Shown: piece after piece, positions 46,867-55,332 of the stretch
Position numbering within the stretch: position 1 is the stretch's first letter
Layout of the letters: every line of letters starts with the position of its first letter
Origin: Rikenellaceae bacterium
Lineage (GTDB): Bacteria; Bacteroidota; Bacteroidia; Bacteroidales; Rikenellaceae
NCBI GenBank assembly: GCA_902362705.1
Contig: CABIXK010000001.1
Span: forward strand, 273,934 to 337,933
DNA: 64,000 nucleotides
Direction of reading: 5' to 3'
Made by a program: the position numbers and the translations under genes
The notes under the pieces: generated by a model
What the model was told of the DNA's origin: nothing
The model's database searches: none
What the model saw: only the letters and a program-made list of their open reading frames with translations

Positions 46867-48927
46867 ATGAAAAACGGAAAAATCGGAGTAACGACGGAGA
46901 ACATCTTCCCCGTCATCAAGAAATTCCTCTACTCGGAGCACGAGATCTTCCTGCGCGAGCTGGTGTCGAACGCCGTCGACGCCACGCAGAAGATGAAGAC
47001 CTTCTCCTCGATCGGCGAGGCGAAGGGCGAGCTGGGCGACCTGGCCGTGCGCATCGCCGTGGACAAGGAGGCCCGCACGCTCACGGTGACCGACCGCGGC
47101 GTGGGCATGACGGCCGAGGAGGTCGACCGCTACATCAACCAGATCGCCTTCTCGGGCGCCGAGGAGTTCATGGCCAAGTACCAGAACCAGTCGATCATCG
47201 GCCACTTCGGCCTGGGTTTCTACTCGGCCTTCATGGTGGCCGACAAGGTGGAGATCTTCACCCGCTCGTTCCGCGAGGGCGCCAAGGCCGTGCACTGGAG
47301 CTGCACGGGCACGCCCGAGTTCGAGATGGAGGAGCTGGACGAGACGCGCGACCGCGGCACCTCCGTCGTGCTGCACCTCTCGGAGGAGGCCGCCGAGTAT
47401 GCCGACGAGCAGAAGGTGGGCGACCTGCTGCGCAAGTACTGCCGCTTCCTGCCCGTGGAGATCGTCTTCGGCAAGGTCAAGGAGTGGAAGGACGGCAAGT
47501 ACGTCGACACTGACAAGGACAACGTGGTCAACGACGTCGCGCCGCTTTGGACGCGCATGCCCTCCGAGATCACCGAGGAGCAGTACAAGGAGTTCTACCG
47601 CGCGCTCTACCCCGTGGGCGAGGATCCGCTCTTCTCGATCCACCTCAATATCGACTACCCCTTCCACCTGACGGGCATCCTCTACTTCCCGAAGATCCGC
47701 AACAACTTCGAGGTGCAGAAGAACCGTATCCAGCTCTACTCCAACCAGGTCTTCGTGACCGATCAGGTCGAGGGCATCGTGCCCGAGTACCTCACGCTGC
47801 TGCACGGCGTGATCGACTCGCCCGACATTCCGCTCAACGTGTCGCGCAGCTACCTGCAGAGCGACTCTAACGTGAAGAAGATCTCGGGCTACATCACGCG
47901 CAAGGTCGCCGACCGGCTCCACGAGCTCTTCACGACGATGCGCGCCGACTACGAGGCCAAGTGGGACGACCTGAAGATCTTCATCCAGTACGGCATCCTC
48001 ACCGACGAGAAGTTCGCCGAGAAGGCCCGCGAGTTCATGCTGTGGAAGAACGTCGAAGGCAAGTACTTCACCCCGAAGGAGTATGTCGACACGGTGAAAG
48101 AGAACCAGACCGACAAGGAGAAGCACGTGGTGGTGCTCTATGTCGACGATGCCGAGGAGAAGCACTCGTTCGTCGAGGCGGCGCGCGCCAAGGGCTACGA
48201 CATTCTGGAGATGAACGGCCAGCTGGACAGCCACTACGTCAACTGGTACGAGGCGAAGCACGACGAGGTGCGCTTCGTGCGCGTCGACAGCGACGTGGTG
48301 GACAAGCTCATCCGCAAGGAGGAGCCGCAGAAGATCGCCCTGACGGAGGCGCAGCAGGAGCTGCTGACCCCCGTCTTCGAGAGCCAGATGCCGCGCGACG
48401 AGAAGATCCGCTACGACATCTCGTTCGAGGCCATGTCGCCCGACCAGGCGCCGGTGGTCATCACGCAGAACGAGTTCATGCGCCGCATGAAGGAGATGGC
48501 GGCGATGGGCGGCGGAGGCATGAGCCAGTTCTACGGCCAGATGCCCGACAGCTTCACGGTGGCCGTCAACGGCAACCACCCCATCGTGGCCGGCATCCTG
48601 GCCGACGTGGAGCGCAGCTATGGCGACAAGCTCAAGTCGACGACCAAGAAGCTCGACGCGGCCATCGCCGAGGAGAAGCGTTTCGACGAGGTGGTCAAGG
48701 GCAAGAAGGAGGAGGAGCTCACGGCCGAGGAGAAGTCGACGCGCGAGGAGCTGTCGAAGAAGATCGTCACGCTGCGCGACGAGCGCAACGAGCGGCTGCG
48801 CGAGATCGGCGCGGAGAACGAGCTCGTGAAGCAGATCATCGACCTTGCGCTGCTCTCCAACGGCATGCTCAAGGGCAAGAGCCTCTCGGACTTCATCCAG
48901 CGCTCGATCTCGCTGATCGAGAAATAA
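46867..48927 (+). CDS. htpG: Chaperone HtpG (Hsp90)
   Basis: This 686-residue cytoplasmic ATP-dependent chaperone has the GHKL ATPase domain with IFLRELVSNAVDATQKM (catalytic Glu), VTDRGVGMTAEEVDRYIN and IIGHFGLGFYSAFMVADKV. The middle domain has LHGVIDSPDIPLNVSRSYLQ, and the C-terminal dimerisation domain runs from about residue 500. It is slightly longer than E. coli HtpG, with a charged helical region near 595-640 (KGKKEEELTAEEKSTREEL). It is a single-gene unit with a strong terminator. Confidence 0.97.
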   Translation: MKNGKIGVTTENIFPVIKKFLYSEHEIFLRELVSNAVDATQKMKTFSSIGEAKGELGDLAVRIAVDKEARTLTVTDRGVGMTAEEVDRYINQIAFSGAEEFMAKYQNQSIIGHFGLGFYSAFMVADKVEIFTRSFREGAKAVHWSCTGTPEFEMEELDETRDRGTSVVLHLSEEAAEYADEQKVGDLLRKYCRFLPVEIVFGKVKEWKDGKYVDTDKDNVVNDVAPLWTRMPSEITEEQYKEFYRALYPVGEDPLFSIHLNIDYPFHLTGILYFPKIRNNFEVQKNRIQLYSNQVFVTDQVEGIVPEYLTLLHGVIDSPDIPLNVSRSYLQSDSNVKKISGYITRKVADRLHELFTTMRADYEAKWDDLKIFIQYGILTDEKFAEKAREFMLWKNVEGKYFTPKEYVDTVKENQTDKEKHVVVLYVDDAEEKHSFVEAARAKGYDILEMNGQLDSHYVNWYEAKHDEVRFVRVDSDVVDKLIRKEEPQKIALTEAQQELLTPVFESQMPRDEKIRYDISFEAMSPDQAPVVITQNEFMRRMKEMAAMGGGGMSQFYGQMPDSFTVAVNGNHPIVAGILADVERSYGDKLKSTTKKLDAAIAEEKRFDEVVKGKKEEELTAEEKSTREELSKKIVTLRDERNERLREIGAENELVKQIIDLALLSNGMLKGKSLSDFIQRSISLIEK

Positions 48928-48945
48928 GATCGCGACCGACCGAAG

Positions 48946-48981
48946 AAAAAACCGCCCCGCGCCTGCACGGGGCGGTTTTTT
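48946..48981 (+). terminator. Terminator of htpG
   Basis: AAAAAACCGCCCCG and CGGGGCGGTTTTTT form a perfect stem with an 8-nt loop and a T6 run. Confidence 0.9.
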
Positions 48982-49016
48982 GTAACCATCAGGGCGGCGG
49001 CGCGTCTAAAAAACGC

Positions 49017-49024
49017 TATCTTTA
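49017..49024 (+). promoter_or_regulatory. -7 promoter box of the TlpA-like gene
   Basis: TATCTTTA lies 22 bp before the ATG at 49047; no -33 box is seen at 19-21 bp. Confidence 0.45.
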
Positions 49025-49046
49025 TGGCGATAAAACCTTCCAACGA

Positions 49047-50933
49047 ATGAAAAACCTACTCCTTCCCGCCGCGGCGCTTCTGCTCCTGGCGGCCTGCGCG
49101 CCGGCCGAGCGCGTCGTGGAAAACCCCTTCATCGAGGCGTCGAACACCATGACGCTCGACATCTCGCGGGTGGAACTGAGCGACACGGCAACCGTGGTCC
49201 ATGTCGAAGCCTACTTCCAGCCCCGCTTCTGGATCCGCATCGTCTCCGACACCTACCTGCGGGCCGACGGCTGCAGCTACGCCCTCACGGGCGCCGAGGG
49301 CATCGTCCCCGACTCGCTCTTCTGGATGCCCGACTCAGGGCGCGCGTCGTTCGTGCTGCGCTTCGAGCCCCTGCCGCGCGGTACCCGCTCATTCGACTTC
49401 ATCGAGTCGGACTGCGCCGACTGCTTCAAACTGTGGGGTATCGACCTGACGGGCCGCCGGAGCTACGACGACGGGGCGAAGGCGCTGCCGCCGCAGCTGC
49501 GCGCGATGCCCGCCGACGGGGCGCTGCCCGAGCCCGTGATGAGCACGGGCCGGAGCACGGTGCGCCTGCACCTGGCCGGCTGGCAGCAGGGCATGACCCC
49601 GGAGTACAAGCTCTACGTCAATACCCTGCTCTCGGGGCAAGAGGAGCACATCCTCACGGTCGACCCCGAGACCGCCACGGCCGAGGTCACCTTTGAGCAG
49701 TACGGCCCGGCGACGGCCTTCGTGGTCGACCCCGCCGCGCGCACTTCGCTGGGAACGCTGTGGCTCGCACCGGGCGAGCAGACCGAGGTGTGGGCCGACA
49801 CGGGCGAGTCGGGACGCCGGCTCTACCGCCGCCGCAACGGCGCCGATGCCGCGGGACCCGCCCCCTTCCGCACGACGGGCACCTACGCCGCGCTCAACGC
49901 CCTTCATGCCGCATCGCCCGGACGCATCTCGCTGAATCTTTACAACGGCACCTTCGCCGACTATGCGACGGATGCCGACGCCTACACCGAGATGCTCGTC
50001 GACCGCTACCGTACCCTCTCCGACTCGATCGCCCGCAGCGACCAGCCGCAGATGCTGCGCGAACTGGCCGAGCTCTCGCTTCGGCAGGAAACCCTCCACG
50101 CCATCGCCGATGCCGGCTATTTCCTGCGCCACAACTACTGGCACCTCCACGGCACGTGGGGCAAGCCCGTACCCGAGGGGGCGATCACCGCGCAGTTCGG
50201 ACCGCAGCACTACGCCGCCGTGGGCGGGCTGTTCGATGCCGGCGACCGGCGGCTGCTCCTGGGAAACAGCCTCTCCGAGTATCTCTCGGCGCTGATGCAT
50301 CCCGAAATCGACTGGCGCGACTACGGCGCGCAGGGCCCGCTCACGGCCGAGCTGCCCGAGGCGGTGCGCCTAGCCGAGAAGGCCCGCAACCTGCAACTGG
50401 ACGATGCCGACCGCGCACGACTGGCCGCCTTCACCGAACCTCTTTTCGCCGACGCCTGCTTGGCGATCGAAACCCGCACGCAGGAGCAGCTGGCGGCTGT
50501 CGTGGGCAAAGTGCGCATCGAGCCTACCCCCGACGTCCCGATGGAGCGGCTCTTCGAGGCGATCGTGGCGCCCCACCGCGGCAAGGTCGTCCTGGTCGAC
50601 TTCTGGAACACGTGGTGCAGCCCCTGCCGCGCCGCGATCCGGGCCAACGAACCCCTCAAGGAGGGTACGCTGAAGAGCGACGAGCTGGTGTGGATCTACA
50701 TCGCCAACGAGACCTCGCCGCTGACGACCTACTCCACGATGATCCCCGGGATCCGGGGACTCCACTACCGGCTCGACGAGACGCGGTGGCGCTATCTGTG
50801 CGACGAGCGCTTCGACATCGACGGCATCCCCTCCTACGTGGTGGTCGACCGCCGGGGCGAGGCGGCGCTGCGCAACGACCTGCGCGACCACGACACGCTG
50901 GCCCGGACGCTCAAGACGATGCTGGCGGAGTAA
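49047..50933 (+). CDS. TlpA-like thioredoxin-domain lipoprotein
   Basis: This 628-residue lipoprotein (MKNLLLPAAALLLLAAC, Cys17) has a long N-terminal part of about 490 residues with beta-rich regions and no recognised name. The C-terminal TlpA/AhpC-TSA thioredoxin domain is at about 495-628. Its active site VDFWNTWCSPCRAAIR has Cys524 and Cys527, and GIPSYVVVDRRGE holds the cis-proline. Such proteins are common in Bacteroidota envelopes and reduce disulfides of periplasmic or outer-membrane client proteins. It is flanked by terminators on both sides, so is a single-gene unit. The start was chosen for the lipoprotein signal. Confidence 0.88.
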   Translation: MKNLLLPAAALLLLAACAPAERVVENPFIEASNTMTLDISRVELSDTATVVHVEAYFQPRFWIRIVSDTYLRADGCSYALTGAEGIVPDSLFWMPDSGRASFVLRFEPLPRGTRSFDFIESDCADCFKLWGIDLTGRRSYDDGAKALPPQLRAMPADGALPEPVMSTGRSTVRLHLAGWQQGMTPEYKLYVNTLLSGQEEHILTVDPETATAEVTFEQYGPATAFVVDPAARTSLGTLWLAPGEQTEVWADTGESGRRLYRRRNGADAAGPAPFRTTGTYAALNALHAASPGRISLNLYNGTFADYATDADAYTEMLVDRYRTLSDSIARSDQPQMLRELAELSLRQETLHAIADAGYFLRHNYWHLHGTWGKPVPEGAITAQFGPQHYAAVGGLFDAGDRRLLLGNSLSEYLSALMHPEIDWRDYGAQGPLTAELPEAVRLAEKARNLQLDDADRARLAAFTEPLFADACLAIETRTQEQLAAVVGKVRIEPTPDVPMERLFEAIVAPHRGKVVLVDFWNTWCSPCRAAIRANEPLKEGTLKSDELVWIYIANETSPLTTYSTMIPGIRGLHYRLDETRWRYLCDERFDIDGIPSYVVVDRRGEAALRNDLRDHDTLARTLKTMLAE

Positions 50934-50951
50934 CCCGCGGCCCGCACACGC

Positions 50952-50987
50952 AAAGGCTCCCCGCGAATCGTCGCGGGGAGCCTTTTT
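50952..50987. terminator. Bidirectional terminator between convergent genes
   Basis: AAAGGCTCCCCGCGA (50952-50966) and TCGCGGGGAGCCTTT (50971-50985) pair with a 4-nt loop, with T and A runs on both sides. Confidence 0.88.
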
Positions 50988-51042
50988 GCGTCGGGGGCCC
51001 TACCCCATCCGCCGCCGGGAAGGCCGAGGGGCGCGGGCGCTG

Positions 51043-51456
51043 CTACTGCTCGGTCCAGCGGGCACGCAGCAGGTCGAGGTACCACTCGGGGCAGCGGCAC
51101 GGGCGGCGCGTGTCGCTGTGGATGAAGCCCAGCTGCGTCATGCCGGTGTTGATGAGCTCGCCCCGCTCGTTGTAGATCTCGTAGAAGAAGTTGATGCGCG
51201 TCGACGGCAGCTCCCGGAGCATGATGCGCACGGTGAGCAGCTCGTCGTAGTAGGCCGGCTTGCGGTACTTCGACTGCACCTCGAGGATGGGCATCATGAT
51301 GCCGCGCCGCTCGACCTCGGCGAACGACATGCCCATGGCGCGCAGGAACTCGCTGCGCGCGGCTTCGTAGTAGCAGATGTAGTTGGAGTGGTGGCAGATC
51401 GACATCTGGTCGGTGTGCTTGTACCACACCCGGATCTGGCAATCGTGTGAGATCAT
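51043..51456 (-). CDS. Acyl-CoA thioesterase, YbgC/4HBT family
   Basis: This 137-residue cytoplasmic hot-dog-fold enzyme has the catalytic motif VWYKHTDQMSICHHSNYICY, with Asp at the usual position, then YYEAARSEFLRAMG and LTVRIMLRELPSTRINFFYE. The family hydrolyses short- to long-chain acyl-CoA thioesters; the substrate is unknown. It is the last gene of a seven-gene leftward run and starts 2 bp after the ribF-like stop. Confidence 0.9.
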   Translation of the reverse strand: MISHDCQIRVWYKHTDQMSICHHSNYICYYEAARSEFLRAMGMSFAEVERRGIMMPILEVQSKYRKPAYYDELLTVRIMLRELPSTRINFFYEIYNERGELINTGMTQLGFIHSDTRRPCRCPEWYLDLLRARWTEQ

Positions 51457-51458
51457 CT

Positions 51459-52037
51459 CTATCGTGATTTTGGTTCGTTGGTCGCATGCAGCGGGTGGCC
51501 CAGCAGCCGCTCGGCCTCGTCCGTGCGCCCGGCGTCGAGCAGCCGGCGGATGGCCGTGGAGCTGACGTGTTCGCCTCCGACCCGCCGCTCGTCGATGCGC
51601 ACCACGCGCAGGGGCGTCCCAGCGGGCAGTTCGCGGCAGTCGATGCGGTCGTGGCCGAAGCGGTGGTCGTAGCCGGCGACCAGCACCGCAGCGCCGAGCC
51701 GCCCCACCAGGCAGCGCTCGATGAACTCGGCGCCCGAAAGCGCGCTGAAGGCCCTGTCGAAGGGAACCACCACCGCACAGTCGACGCCCAGCGCCTCGAA
51801 CAGCGCGAGCTTCTCGTCGAGCGTCGTGAGCAGCCGCATGCCCTCGCCGCGCCCCAGCGCCACGCGCGGATGGGGGTCGAAGGTCACCACGACGCTCCGC
51901 CCGCCCAGCGCCTGCGCTTCGGCCACGATGCGCTCGATAAGCGCCCTGTGGCCCAGGTGCACGCCGTCGTAGGCTCCGACGGTCACGGCCGTGGGGCCGA
52001 GCTCGGGCAGCGAGTCGAAACCGCGGAATACACGCAT
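51459..52037 (-). CDS. FAD synthetase (RibF-type FMN adenylyltransferase), lacking the riboflavin-kinase domain
   Basis: This 192-residue protein contains only the N-terminal nucleotidyltransferase module of RibF. Visible motifs are VGAYDGVHLGHRALIERIVA (ATP-binding HxGH-type), VVTFDPHPRVAL, AGYDHRFGHDR and SSTAIRRLLDAGRTDEAERL, ending LLGHPLHAT. Bifunctional RibF is about 310 residues with a C-terminal flavokinase, which is absent here; the next gene starts 2 bp later and is unrelated. It would convert FMN to FAD but could not make FMN from riboflavin. It sits between rex and the thioesterase. Confidence 0.88.
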   Translation of the reverse strand: MRVFRGFDSLPELGPTAVTVGAYDGVHLGHRALIERIVAEAQALGGRSVVVTFDPHPRVALGRGEGMRLLTTLDEKLALFEALGVDCAVVVPFDRAFSALSGAEFIERCLVGRLGAAVLVAGYDHRFGHDRIDCRELPAGTPLRVVRIDERRVGGEHVSSTAIRRLLDAGRTDEAERLLGHPLHATNEPKSR

Positions 52038-52041
52038 CGCG

Positions 52042-52701
52042 TCAGCCGTTGTTGGACCCGGCGCCCTCCTCGTTCTCCTTGACGAAGTAGGCCACCTTCT
52101 CCAGGAGCGTGGTGATGTCGTAGTTCTCGACGACGATGCCCTGGGGGAAGTTCAGCGGTGTGGAGGTGAAGTTCAGGACCCCCTTGATGCCGGCGTTGAT
52201 GATCGGCAGCACCAGACTCGGCGCCACCTTCGTGGGCGAGGAGACGATCACCAGGCTGATGTCGCGCTCTTCGACCGTCCGCTCGAACGAATCCATGTGG
52301 TAGCACGGGATGCCGTCGATGGTCTGGCCCACCTTCGCGGGGTCGATGTCGAACGCCGCCGTGATCTTGAGCTTCAGCCGCTTGCCGTTGAAGTATTTGG
52401 TGATGGCCTGCCCCAGGTGACCCATGCCGATGATGGCGATGTTCATGGGGGTCTGGCTGTCGAGGATGCTGCTGATGTACTCGATGAGCACCGGCACGTC
52501 GTAGCCCTTCTTCGTGTCGCTCGAGAAGCCGATGAGCATCAGGTCGCGCCGCACCTGCACGGCCGTGATGCCGTGGATGCCGGCCAGCACGTGGGAGAAG
52601 ATGTGGGTGATGCCCTGCTTGTGGCAGGCGAGCAGCGTGCGGCGGTACTCGCTCAGCCGCTCGATCGTCTTCTCGGGGATCGTATTGGTGAGGGTGGCCA
52701 T
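52042..52701 (-). CDS. rex: Redox-sensing transcriptional repressor Rex
   Basis: This is a 219-residue cytoplasmic dimeric repressor that senses NADH/NAD+. The N-terminal winged helix (1-80) shows IPEKTIERLSEYRRTLLACH and ITAVQVRRDLMLIGFSSDTK. The Rossmann domain has IAIIGMGHLGQAITKYFNGK, AFDIDPAKVGQTIDGIPCY and IVSSPTKVAPSLVLPIINAG, and the C-terminal swapped helix is DITTLLEKVAYFVKENEE. It is 3 bp after the LysM-protein gene and 4 bp before the ribF-like gene. No other redox enzymes are in the operon. Confidence 0.95.
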   Translation of the reverse strand: MATLTNTIPEKTIERLSEYRRTLLACHKQGITHIFSHVLAGIHGITAVQVRRDLMLIGFSSDTKKGYDVPVLIEYISSILDSQTPMNIAIIGMGHLGQAITKYFNGKRLKLKITAAFDIDPAKVGQTIDGIPCYHMDSFERTVEERDISLVIVSSPTKVAPSLVLPIINAGIKGVLNFTSTPLNFPQGIVVENYDITTLLEKVAYFVKENEEGAGSNNG

Positions 52702-52704
52702 GCG

Positions 52705-54564
52705 CTACTGGATCGTGATGGTGAAGTCGGCGTTGTAGTCCACGCGCATCCAGTTGCGGTTGACGCGGTTGCCCCCCGGCGTCTGTTCGAAGCGGTAGGC
52801 GGTCTGCAGAGGGGTGTAGGTGCGCCCCTCCATGCCGTACTGGATGTCGTTGAACATGCCCGGCACGAAGATCATCGCCGCGTCGTAGCCGCGGTAGGCG
52901 TAGAGCGTGGGCAGCGCCCCGAAAGCGCGGATATATTCGCTGTCGAAAGTGCGGATGGTCTCGCTGTCACGCTTGGCGTGGTAGGTCGAGAGGAAGACCA
53001 CGCGGTCCTGGAAGAGCATCGTGCGGTCGATGTTGGCGTAGCGGTTCCAGCGGGCGTTGCCCAGCACGGTGAAGCGGGGCGCCGTGCGGCCGCGGGCCGT
53101 AAGGCTGCGGTCGGCCGAGGCGAGGGCCGCGAGGATGCGGTCGACCTCCACCTCGCTGTCGGAAAGAATGACGAAGAGGTTGTCGTCGTCGTTCTCGAGC
53201 AGGGGCGTCAGATCGCTCGGACTGACGTAGTTGCGGCCGTGGCGGGCGATCACCGAGGGGTGTTCGTAGCGGTAGGTATGGCGCGTGTGGGGCCGGTCGC
53301 CGAGCAGCGCCAGAATCTCGCGCTCGAACTCCTTGTCGGTGCTCTCCGAGCAGATGAAGGTCACGCGGTGCGAGGCCACCAGCTCCTCGGCCTTGACGTA
53401 CTTGTCGGCCGGATCGGAGGCCATCTGGAAGAGCACGGGGCTCTGCATGCGCTCGAGGTGTGCCAGGGGCGAGACCACCGGCACGGCGTGCTCCTCGCCG
53501 TAGCGCACGGCCGGATAGAGCGTCTCCTCGTAGACCGGGCCCACGATGAGCTGTGTGCCCCCGAACTCGGGCGAGGCGACGATCTGCGCCACCCGCTCGT
53601 TGCTGCGGGCCGTGTTGTAGAGGGTCAGGTCCACCGAGCAGCCGTAGCGCGTCTTGGCATCTTGCAGGCCGAGCAGGAAGCCCTGGTAGAACTCCAGGTA
53701 GTTGGCATTGGCCGCGTGCCCCGCGTCGAGCGGCAGCAGCAGCGCGCAGCGCAGCGTCTCGCCGGGGCTGAATGCACGGAAATGCACCTGCGCGGGCGGC
53801 GTGTAGGGAGGCTCCATGCCCTGACCCTGGCTTTGGCCCTCGCCCGCGAGCGTGTCGGGGCGGGAGACGGCGGCCTGCCCGTCCGGGGCGGCCGGGACCT
53901 TGATGATGGCGCCGGCCTTCAGATCGGCGGCCCGCAGCCCGCCGTTGAGCCGCCCGAGCTCCTCCTCCGAAATGCCGAAGCGGTGCGAGAGCGAGTAGAA
54001 GGTCTCGCCCGGGTGGACCATGTGGTAGGCGAAACCCTCCTCGGCCACGCTGTTGAGCGAGCGGCGGTACTCCTCCCACTGCTCGCGCGTACCGGCCTCG
54101 TCCTCCGAGCCCTCGTCCTTGCGGCGGATGAGGATCTGCTCGCCCAGACGCAGGTGGATGGGGTCGAGCGACGGATTGTCGGCCACGATCGTCTGGATCG
54201 GGATCTCGTAGCGGCGCGAGATGGCGTAGAGCGTCTCGCCCTTGGTCACCTCGTGCGTGCGGAACGTCTTGCGCAGCTTGCGCTCGGAGAGCGCCGGGCG
54301 CACCGCCACGGCCTGCACGAAGGGGATGCGCAGGTTCTCGCCCGCGCGGAGGCCCGAGGCCGCCGAGGGGTTGTTCTCCACGATCACCTTCTCGCCCACC
54401 TCGTAGGCTTTCGACAGCCCGTAGAGCGTCTCGCCCGGCTGCACGGTGTGGATGTAGTACTTCGCGCCGTTGATATATACGACCGTTCCCGACTTGTCGA
54501 TCGGGAAGGCGGAGAGCGACCAGAGCAGCAGCCCCAGCAGCGCACAGGTTCGTTTCATCGTCAT
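52705..54564 (-). CDS. LysM-domain protein with periplasmic-binding-protein-like C-terminus
   Basis: This protein is 619 residues from ATG 54564, which overlaps the stop of the exonuclease gene (ATGA coupling); the ATG at 54558 is equally plausible. A signal peptide (CALLGLLLWSLSAFPIDK) is followed by three LysM repeats: YYIHTVQPGETLYGLSKAYE, HEVTKGETLYAISRRYEIPI and YHMVHPGETFYSLSHRFGIS. A type 1 periplasmic-binding fold runs from about residue 265 to the end (LLLPLDAGHAANANYLEFYQ, LIVGPVYEETLYPAV). LysM binds peptidoglycan; the second half resembles LpoA/amino-acid-binding folds, so a cell-wall role is plausible but unproven. Confidence 0.87.
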   Translation of the reverse strand: MTMKRTCALLGLLLWSLSAFPIDKSGTVVYINGAKYYIHTVQPGETLYGLSKAYEVGEKVIVENNPSAASGLRAGENLRIPFVQAVAVRPALSERKLRKTFRTHEVTKGETLYAISRRYEIPIQTIVADNPSLDPIHLRLGEQILIRRKDEGSEDEAGTREQWEEYRRSLNSVAEEGFAYHMVHPGETFYSLSHRFGISEEELGRLNGGLRAADLKAGAIIKVPAAPDGQAAVSRPDTLAGEGQSQGQGMEPPYTPPAQVHFRAFSPGETLRCALLLPLDAGHAANANYLEFYQGFLLGLQDAKTRYGCSVDLTLYNTARSNERVAQIVASPEFGGTQLIVGPVYEETLYPAVRYGEEHAVPVVSPLAHLERMQSPVLFQMASDPADKYVKAEELVASHRVTFICSESTDKEFEREILALLGDRPHTRHTYRYEHPSVIARHGRNYVSPSDLTPLLENDDDNLFVILSDSEVEVDRILAALASADRSLTARGRTAPRFTVLGNARWNRYANIDRTMLFQDRVVFLSTYHAKRDSETIRTFDSEYIRAFGALPTLYAYRGYDAAMIFVPGMFNDIQYGMEGRTYTPLQTAYRFEQTPGGNRVNRNWMRVDYNADFTITIQ

Positions 54565-55328
54565 TTGGTTTTTTCGCGCATCCGGATTTCGGTGATTACC
54601 TTCTTGGTGTAGAGCGGGAAGTCGCCGTTCATCATCCAGGCGTAGTAGCTCGGCTCGGCGGCGAAGACCTCCGCCACCGAACGGCCGCGGTGCTTGCCGA
54701 AGCCGAAGACCTCCACGCCGCGCTCGTCGTAGAGGATGCGGCCGGCGTAGTCGGCGCACTCGCCGCGGGCCGAAAATTCGGCCAGTGCATCGATGTCGTT
54801 CTCCAGGTCGTCGTAGCGGTCGAGCTGCGCCTGCAGCACCTCGTAGGTCGCCCGCGTGTCGGCCTCGGCCGAATGGGCGTCGGCAAGGTCGCGGTCGCAG
54901 TAGAACTTGTAGGCGGCCACCAGCGTACGCTGCTCCTTCTTGTGGAAGATGTTCTGCACGTCGACGAAGCGGCGGCGCTTGAAGTCGACCTCCACGCCCG
55001 CGCGCAGGAACTCCTCGACCAGCACCGGCAGGTCGAAGCGGTTGGAGTTGAAGCCGCCGAAGTCGCACCCCGAGATGAACTGGGCGAGCGACTTGGCCAC
55101 CTGGGCGAACGACGGGCAATCCTTCACGTCGTCGTCGGTGATCCCGTGCACGGCGGTCGCCTCCTCGGGGATGTGCATCCCCGGGTTGAGCCGCCGCGTG
55201 CGGGTGATCTCCTCGCCGTCGGGCATCACCTTGATCATCGAGATCTCGACGATGCGGTCGCGCGCCGTGTCCACGCCGGTAGTCTCCAGGTCGAAGAAGA
55301 CGATCGGCCGCTTGAGCTTGAGTTTCAT
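54561..55328 (-). CDS. DnaQ-family 3'-5' exonuclease
   Basis: This 255-residue DEDDh exonuclease has motif I VFFDLETTGVDTARDRIVEI, motif II region GGFNSNRFDLPVLVEEF and motif III HSAEADTRATYEVLQ. The C-terminal region (FGFGKHRGRSVAEVFAAEPS-YYAWMMNGDFP) resembles the small domain found in ExoX-like and DUF3820 proteins. It may proofread for the polymerase or act in repair. It lies 4 bp after dnaN, consistent with a replication link. Confidence 0.9.
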   Translation of the reverse strand: MKLKLKRPIVFFDLETTGVDTARDRIVEISMIKVMPDGEEITRTRRLNPGMHIPEEATAVHGITDDDVKDCPSFAQVAKSLAQFISGCDFGGFNSNRFDLPVLVEEFLRAGVEVDFKRRRFVDVQNIFHKKEQRTLVAAYKFYCDRDLADAHSAEADTRATYEVLQAQLDRYDDLENDIDALAEFSARGECADYAGRILYDERGVEVFGFGKHRGRSVAEVFAAEPSYYAWMMNGDFPLYTKKVITEIRMREKTK

Positions 55329-55332
55329 CGCC

